DNA of 64,000 nucleotides from Daphnia pulex. Its lineage: Eukaryota; Arthropoda; Branchiopoda; Diplostraca; Daphniidae. The notes beneath the pieces were generated by a model that worked only from the letters and a program-made list of their open reading frames with translations, was not told the origin of the DNA and searched no databases. Each line of letters starts with the position of its first letter. Within the stretch, counting starts at the first letter, position 1. The position numbers were made by a program, and so were the translations under genes. The DNA is taken from contig NC_060019.1 in assembly GCF_021134715.1 (NCBI RefSeq), positions 372,001-436,000 of the forward strand. Direction: 5' to 3'. Below are positions 56,901 to 64,000 of this stretch, piece by piece.

Positions 56901-58364
56901 AGAAGAGTCCCGTCAAAAATGTATTTCCCAATCATTTGCTCGTGGACTCGAATGAGAGCCTTCTTAACACCAGGGTGATCGATTTCCGGTGTAAAATCAA
57001 CTCGATATTGCAACAACTTCATGTCCGGCCTTTTTGTCAAATGGAAATAGTTGGATTGTACTTCAATCTGCGATCCTTCAGACCCTGTATTTTTGAAATG
57101 TGTTATCTTCTAGCTAGGTTATCTTTCATTCGAACTTTAGTGCAATAGATTGTACCGGCTTTACTGAATCTGGCGTCAGTGGGGCGAGTAACAAGATCAT
57201 GGCTGAGAATTTGATGGAAAAACTTTTCGGTTGTATTGCCCAAAGGCTGGTTGTTTCTTATACGGCTAAGTCCACGGCTAGATCCAGAATTTTCTCCACT
57301 TTCACCTGCAGCCTCTCCACCTCGAACTTCCCCTTGTCGTATCTCCTGAATGATCTGTTTGAATAGGTCATTTAGGGAAAATTTAGTTATTTTGGTAGAA
57401 AATTTTGATTTATTAAAAGAACATCGTTGCAACGTTGAATTACGACTAGTTTCATTTGCATTCACAGTGAGGTTCTATTTCATTTACATTGTTTTTTAAT
57501 AATTCTAAATTTCTCGTGTAAAGGCTTTCTAATTTAAAATGAATTCATGACTCTTTTAAGATAAAATACCGATGTCGTAGTGTTAACACTTGACCCTTTT
57601 TCAAATTCTCCTTCCGGCCGTCTTGGTATCTGCACATCTCTCGGACGCTTCGTTCCACGTTTTCCGACGTCCGACATGTTCACGTAAAAATTTTACAACA
57701 GGTGTTTGCTCGTTGCGCAACTTGTGATCACTAAAAGAGGACTAGGGAGAATCTGAGGCTACAAGAGAAACACTAAAACTACTCAGAAATGGTAGATGGC
57801 CATCTTCACCTTTTCTGAGATATTTGTATTGCGCCATCGGCATTCTGTCCATCGGGGAATTACGATATTACGGCCTGTTTTTATGCCCATTGGCCTTCTT
57901 GAAGTAAAACAGAAGCGCCTTTATTAGATGAGCGTGGCTGATAAAAACAAATATTATGCGCATTGGATAGTCGTATTTTCTTTGTACAGCTGGGATCAAA
58001 ACAAATTGGTGGATAATGTGCTTATTTTCGAATGATTGATTAGAATGATTACGTTAAATCGCTAAGCTTTGACCATTATTACAAACTACTACTACTACAA
58101 ATAATTCCTCAAGTCGGTAAAAACTATGATGGTCTTTCCCCCTACAAGTATCTCAATCTTAAAATTAAATCCTGATCTGTGGAAACGTAAGAACCTTATT
58201 TTCTTGGCAAACAAAAGAATGGGAATAAAATACAAGTAAAAAAAACAATTAACCTGTGATGAGGTCCCGTTGTGAGCTCTATCCTTTTCTTGCGGGCGTC
58301 TTGGTAAATGTTGTTGCAGTTCGCGGGAACTTCTCTTGACACCACGCCTTTCTGCGTCTGACAT
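53940..58364 (-). CDS. piwi: Piwi-subfamily Argonaute, copy 1
   Basis: Sixteen minus-strand exons (58364-58254, 57354-57156, 57084-56876, 56815-56714, 56650-56555, 56483-56325, 56273-55957, 55886-55778, 55717-55573, 55513-55372, 55303-55138, 55077-54955, 54885-54710, 54640-54511, 54447-54127, 54056-53940) encode 873 residues in phase. Piwi proteins bind piRNAs and silence transposons in germline cells. The N-terminus is basic ([16 protein letters not shown]). A PAZ region with YRIDDVDF and [10 protein letters not shown] is followed by MID and PIWI domains. The slicer triad is present: Asp in VGYDTFHD, Asp in VYRDGIGAGD, His in THVYFNWPG, and the C-terminus is YPYYL as usual for the family. 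A likely poly(A) signal is at 53905-53900. Intron 1 contains a second first-exon-like frame. Confidence 0.94.
57537..57677 (-). other. Alternative or decayed first exon inside Piwi intron 1
   Basis: ATG at 57677 opens MSDVGKRGTKRPRDVQIPRR and PEGEFEKGSSVN, resembling the MSD..KRG.KR start of both Piwi proteins. It ends at a stop 47 codons on. A GTCAAG donor after GAAAAAGG would be in phase 2, which does not fit the phase-0 exon 2, so it is more likely an old duplicate of exon 1 than a usable start. A similar frame is kept in the truncated copy (46598). Confidence 0.5.
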
Positions 58365-59386
58365 GGTCGATTCTTTTTTCAAAACTGATGTAGATTTATT
58401 GTCTACAGCGTCAGATTCAACTTGCTGGAATTTGACGCTGAATTGGCCAACTTCTGTTCTCACCAATGTTTAGGCTCCGCCTTTTGACCATTTCCGCGTT
58501 GTGTTTCAGCTGTGACATTTCTGGCACCCCGAATGAAATTTAATATCACGTCGTTTTTCTTTTCCTGTAATAACAATTTACTGCTGCAGTGTCTGGGCTG
58601 TAAAATGAAGTGTATTGGGCATTGCGTGGTTCATCCCAATTTTATTATTGGTGACCAACTGTTGTCCACACAAATCAGTAGGCCTATACTTGACAGGCCA
58701 ACAAGTATTTTAAAACATCACACACTCCCCTTTTTCCCACTGTATAGAAATCGGAAACTTTGCCCTAAAAAGGGTCAGCCACCTTGAGGTCAATCTTTCT
58801 TCACTTACAACGACCCCTCGACTCTGTTCGGCATCTTATTTTATGCATACATGAGAAGAATAAAGAAGCCAAGCCAAGGAAAACCCTTTGATGTGTTACA
58901 CTTTTTAGGAATCGATTCGTTAACCGTTTGAGCTTTAAATAGAATAGGGTTGGCCTTTTCTTTTATTCCAGTCCAAGTCCATTTTGTATATCGGTATTGT
59001 TCGATATTTGTTTCTTATTCAACTATTGTTCACTAAACTATGTCCTTTCCGTTTCCTAAAACGACAATTACTTCCGGAGTTATTGTAATAAAAAGCAAGT
59101 CGAATTTAAAAAGAAATGCCGGTATTTCCTTCCCGGAAATGTTGTTGGTGATTTCACAACCGACCCATCACTCCTTCTATTCAAGCATTTTGAATAGAAT
59201 ATTCTTTTGACCTCTTGAAATAACATTAAATAGATTTGTCCATTTTTGAAATAATTTTTACTTTTCTCTAAAAATTGGCAGTGACATTAGAATGGAAAAC
59301 AAAATGTGTTGAGGTCTTTGTGGTGGGCGACAATATTTAGAGATCGAAATCTATAAAAGATTTCACTTTGAAATGGAGCACGCATT
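58365..59386. other. Intergenic between the two Piwi genes
   Basis: 58490-58860 matches 47395-47765 and probably includes the promoter of Piwi copy 1. The remainder, to the stop of Piwi copy 2, is unique AT-rich sequence without a gene. Confidence 0.6.
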
Positions 59387-62300
59387 TTAAAGGTAATAGG
59401 GGAATTTCGCCAGGACATCTAATGGCTCTCGTTCAATCCTCTCGCCCACCAAATACGCCAACTTGTGAGCGTATTGCATCGGAGCCGGAACTCGTACCGT
59501 TCCCTAAATCAAAATTTCAATTGATTAAAAACCAAGTTGTTGCAATTTCAATTCAAATTACCGGCCAGTTGTAGTAGAGATGGGTTAAACTGTACGCAAA
59601 CATTTGATGGACGTTGGCCGCCAGTCCAGTGCTGTCGAAAATGACGTTGAAATTCGTTGGCGAAACTGTTCCTTGATTGACTTTTTGCGAGACCAAAAAG
59701 AAATCACTTCGCTCCCTGATGGTGACAATATCGTCCACTACCGTCCCACTCGCTGCATTCGATGGATTGTCTCTCGTTCCGGCGAAAAAACGAGTTTTGA
59801 TCGCCTTACTGACAATCACAAATGCAATGCCAGGCTTGTAATCAACTCCTGCCAAACTGGCATTCGCCACTAGTTTACAAGCTTCCTGTAAAACAATTTC
59901 CTTCGTTAAGCATTTACTTTCTTTTCTACTTGTCTGTTTTTAATCTAAATCGTCTACCTGGATGCCTTCGAGTTCGATATCCAGGACAGTTTGGATATCG
60001 CCAGCTCCGACGCCATCACGGTAGACGATAATTTTTTCCGGATAAGAGCCGTTGGCTGTTTGATAGGCCCTGATTATTTGTATAATTTTAGAATAAAATC
60101 CATCCATTGTCTAAAATGCAATTCAAGTAATACTTTAATGATTTGAGCATGTGATCCTTGAAGCTGGGCGAAATGTCCTCATTGGCCGGATGGATTTTCA
60201 CCGACGAATTGTAGCGCGTGTAACTCGTGTTGATTGAAGCCACGAACGCACCGACGGCTTTTCGATTGCGAGCGTCGTGGTAGGTGTCGTATCCTACAAT
60301 CATCCAGGGCTGAAATTTAAAAAAAAATTATTTTAACTGCTATAAGTGTAAATGGCGGATTTGATTTGATTTATTACCCTTTGAAGGTGCGTAACTAGTG
60401 TCCACGGTTCAGCACCTAATTTACATGCGATTTGAGTCATGACTTTGGTAGCCACCGACATTAGTCTGCCTTCGGTTCCCTCAATAATTCGACCTGTAAT
60501 AACCTGAAAGGAGATAAATGTTTATATAAGTCTTGCCTTTAAAAATGAATTCAAAATGTAAATACTTGGGAAGCGATACCCCTATCGCAAAAGGTGTATT
60601 TCTTGATGGCCGAATAAGTGTCGGTCCGATTGGTTCGCAACACGCACATGACGATGTCGTAATATCGGTTGGGGATGTTATCCCGCAAAGCATTGATGTA
60701 ATCACTGGTTCGATCCATGTCCAGTGGAACACTTTTTTAAAATTAAATCAAAATTAGTTTTCATTTAATTTTTTATTTGTGGTTGATTAACTTACTAGTG
60801 AGGTTCCGGCAGGTGAAATCCTTGAGGTTCGCCAACTCTTTTCATCATATTAACAAAGGATCGAACTTGCGAGTTCAATTTAGTCGGATAAACGACGATC
60901 CATTCCGACATCTTGACAGAAACGCACATTTTTCTTTCTGTTCGAAATAAATTGAAATTTAAAAAATTAATTCGAGTTATTTCATAGCAAAATTGAATAA
61001 CTCACTTTGCATTTCACGGCCCCAGTCGCCATCTTTCGTGTTAATTGTATTCGTTCCCGTGAGAAGGAGCGGTGCTTTCAAAGTTCTGGCCGGACATGGA
61101 ACGAGTTGATTGGCGAACTGAAGTCCCCAATTATTTAACTCCCGTTCAATCTATACAACCGTTTTAAATGTTGAATTTTTCGCTATATGCCCATTTTTTT
61201 AAATTCACTAGTAATTATACCTGCGGAGTTTCGGCCAATCGGCGACGGAATTTCATTAAAGTCTCCACCCGTCTGCCCGGCGTGACTCGCGTGATATTCC
61301 CAACGGCCTGCATCATTTTAAAGTTGTTCCTAGAAAATATTTCCAATCAACTTTTTTGTTTCAAAAATAATCAAACAAAATTCAAACCTGTGTTCCTCTG
61401 TTAGTCCCGTCATTCCGCACAATTCCGGAATGAGATAGATCGTGTCATCTCTCATGCTGGCCCCTTGCTGGTTGTCGGGTTTGTTACGTGATGGCCGGGA
61501 CACGAGCAAAAATTGCCGCTCGTCTTTGATGTTCACCTCGTAATGTTTTTGGTAATATTCCTTGTAGGTGATGTCCCGATCCTCTTTGCGCAAGTGGAAC
61601 GTCGACATTGGAGTTTTGTCGAAATCAATGTCGTCGATCCTGTACGTTTTGTCGTTGTACAGCGTCATCACGATTTGGCCTAGTAACTCAGTTTTGACAC
61701 GATTCTAATTCAACAGAAAAAAACTTAAAAATTTGGTAATTAAAGAGACAAGGCTAATAATTCAAATACCATGAAATCATCTCTCCCTATTTGCCGATGA
61801 ATTCGTTCAATCACGTTCATGGCAGTGTCTCTGCGAAGGTATTTGTGAACGATTTCCACGTTCAAAAGATAGTCACGCTCGTGACGTCGAATCGTTGTCA
61901 CATACCCCGGCCAAATGGTAATCGGGTGACCCTATACAAATTCAAAATTAAAATTTTGAAATGGAAAATTAAATTGAATTGATTAGTTGCGAATACCGGA
62001 ACATCTTCTTTAGCTGCTTTGTCGTAATATTTGCGCTTCAACATCACCAAGTTGAGCATCGACATGCAACGCCTCAGGATCAAACACATCACCTGAAAAT
62101 TAAAATTTTGTTAAATGGAAAAGTTAACGCTAATTTTAATTTAAGGGTAGTAACTTACTGAGGTGTATGTAGCATCTTCTTGTTGAAATTCGCCTACTAA
62201 AGCGAATTTAATTTTGACGTCACTCCCGTCAAATTTCCTTTTAGAAATCAATTCCAACGGCTAAAAAAATAAAATCCCAATTTGTTAGCGGCCTGAGAAA

Positions 62301-63250
62301 TTTTATTCATTTGATAATTAAATTTTACTTGAGGAAGAGGAATGGTAGTGTAGAGAAGAGTCCCATCGAAAATGTAATGGCCGAGAATTTCTTGGTGAGT
62401 TCGAATGAGCCCTTTGCGGATGAAACTAATATCATCCGCTATTTCCGGCGTGAAATCGACGCGATACTGCAACAATTTGACGTCCGGCATTTTGATCACT
62501 TGAAAATAATTGGACCGCACTGTCATCTTTTCTCCCGAATGTCCTTCATTATTACAGAAAAATGAATTTTAATAATTATTTCAAATTGGATCGATATTTT
62601 TAAAATAATTTATTTACCGTGTTTGTCGTACGACGGAGATTTGGTAACTAATTCTAGTTGACTCCGCGCCCGGCTTAAACCACGAGTTCCTCCGCTAACA
62701 ATTGCACTTGTCCCCCCGGCTTGCTGATGGCTAGGCCCAGCAGCAGCCGCTCCCCCACTTGCGTGTTGTTGCCCAGCATAGTAACTGCTGGACCTGGTGT
62801 CTCCTTCACTACGTGAAGTTGATGGGCCTGGAGACTGCGGCTATCACAAAAAAATAAATAAATCAAAAGTCGTTCCGTATTTGTAATCTTCAAGGACGAT
62901 CATCTGACAGCTCTTTTTGATTCATTTGATTTATAGCAACAAAAAATTGAATTTCTTTTTTTCCTACCAAACTTGTTTACTGAATAAAATCAAGGGTCAA
63001 CATTCTTTTTCTTTCCATGATTTTCATTTCATTTTACCCAAAAAAGAATGAAAGAAAATCATGAATACACTTTGAAAGTAATTAAAAATACAGCGCTATA
63101 ATAGGAAAATTTGGTTTTAACATTTGAAATTACCGTTGCTGTCGAAGGCGGTTGTGTAGATTCTCCCGGTCGTCTTGGCGTCTGTTGTTGCAACTCCCTG
63201 GAACTTCTCTTGACTCCGCGCTTTTCACCTCCTCCTCCCGCGTCCGACAT
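59387..63250 (-). CDS. piwi: Piwi-subfamily Argonaute, copy 2
   Basis: Sixteen minus-strand exons (63250-63134, 62840-62618, 62543-62329, 62260-62159, 62092-61997, 61931-61770, 61704-61388, 61329-61221, 61150-61006, 60937-60796, 60731-60566, 60503-60378, 60309-60134, 60069-59958, 59885-59562, 59503-59387) encode 882 residues, and intron positions match copy 1 one for one. Its N-terminal region is longer and Gly/Ala/Ser-rich with arginines in [11 protein letters not shown], the type of context methylated and read by Tudor proteins. PAZ ([18 protein letters not shown]) and PIWI residues ([27 protein letters not shown]) are complete, so slicer activity is expected. The N-terminal third differs most from copy 1, and the PIWI domain least. 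Confidence 0.94.
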
Positions 63251-64000
63251 GGTCGACCCTCGTTACTAAACTGAGTCCCCCCCCCTTTCCCAGTTGATTT
63301 CATTTGGTAAAGTCGTTTGGGAGTTCGCCCTGCGGCAAAGTCTTCACGTTTCTTAACAATCGATTCTCCAGAATATCAATTGACATTTCCTTTTTTTATT
63401 TTAAGTTTTGGAATGGTTAAACACGAAAGATGTAATTAAATTCAACTGATCTCTACGGTCATTTCCTGTTGGCGATTTATTGGGAAATCGACACTATAAG
63501 ATTCATGTTTCATTTCTGCCCGTGTAATGAACCAAATGTGAAATACTAATATCCTTAAAGAATGAAACGGGGAAAGAAGGAAAGCAACGCGTCATCCAAA
63601 CATTTATGCTGTTTACTATTGTGCACGGATCAGTGAGTTGTTATTTTGCGGTTGTTTGTCGTCATATCAATAAAAGGTATTATCCATTTGCCCCACTGCT
63701 CTCTGCCATATATTTCATTGGCTGTCGGACGATTAAATGGGCAGCTGTGCATGGTCGTACATAAATGGGAGAGCTTATACGACGTGTTTAAGATGTAGAG
63801 GTCCCTCTCCACCTGCTTTTTATTATTTGATTGTGGCTCAGTATAACACTCGACATTCACATTCCAATGACAACATTCCACCAACTTTTAGATAATTAAA
63901 AGTTAAACGTTTTATTTGTCCTAAAGAGACTATCAAATTGATGTTTTTTTTAATTATAAAAGTGTATTGTCAAATATGAAAAGAAAAATGATGGAAAACA
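63251..64000. other. Upstream flank of Piwi copy 2
   Basis: Should contain the promoter of Piwi copy 2. A minus-strand open frame at 63630-63884 has no recognisable domain and is not called. Confidence 0.45.

Noticed and set aside
57103-57155. Read-through end of Piwi exon 2 (YCTKVRMKDN)
   Set aside because: A GT donor at 57155-57154 and the matching acceptor at 57085 restore the conserved family sequence; the extra residues are intronic.

Overview
This window looks like arthropod nuclear DNA, most likely a branchiopod crustacean of the Daphnia type. That placement is an inference. It rests on compact genes with many 55-80 bp GT..AG introns, a cuticular chitin-binding protein of the arthropod CPAP1 type, an IRE1-like kinase joined to ankyrin repeats, and tandem Piwi genes. 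There are no operons. Genes lie on both strands and I rebuilt exons by hand from splice sites and reading-frame phase.

Layout. (1) 1-17 kb is a cluster of a paralogous family I do not recognise: about 400-residue helical, coiled-coil proteins with a tiny first exon. Two members look intact (1932-3341, 6438-8426). The others are partial, frameshifted, inverted or internally deleted. A kinase-ankyrin gene (14627-16381), a possible macrodomain scrap and copies of a roughly 1.4 kb repeat lie among them. (2) 17.9-19.9 kb holds relics of HSP90 and of the C-terminal third of an IP3 receptor. (3) 23.8-39 kb is an ordinary single-copy region: a CPAP1 cuticle protein (-), a single-pass coiled-coil membrane protein (+), glycine C-acetyltransferase (-), a small hypothetical gene (+), cystinosin (+) and the FAN1 nuclease (-). 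(4) 39.6-63.3 kb is a tandem segmental duplication of a CDYL-like chromatin gene followed by a Piwi gene on the opposite strand. The first unit keeps a complete CDYL-like gene (39656-44597), but its Piwi survives only as broken 5' exons (45.8-47.3 kb). In the second unit the 5' end of the CDYL-like gene has been replaced by a member of the coiled-coil family, giving an intact chimeric reading frame of about 1,097 codons (48359-52452). It is followed by a complete Piwi (53940-58364) and a second complete Piwi (59387-63250).

The strongest candidates for something undescribed are the coiled-coil/CDYL fusion gene, the cysteine-rich secreted-protein gene nested antisense in a CDYL-like intron (43210-44273), the kinase-first, ankyrin-last protein, and an inverted duplication within the coiled-coil cluster that could form a long hairpin RNA. 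The Piwi and CDYL-like genes both belong to families that act in small-RNA or chromatin silencing, so their co-duplication may be functional, but the sequence alone does not show this.
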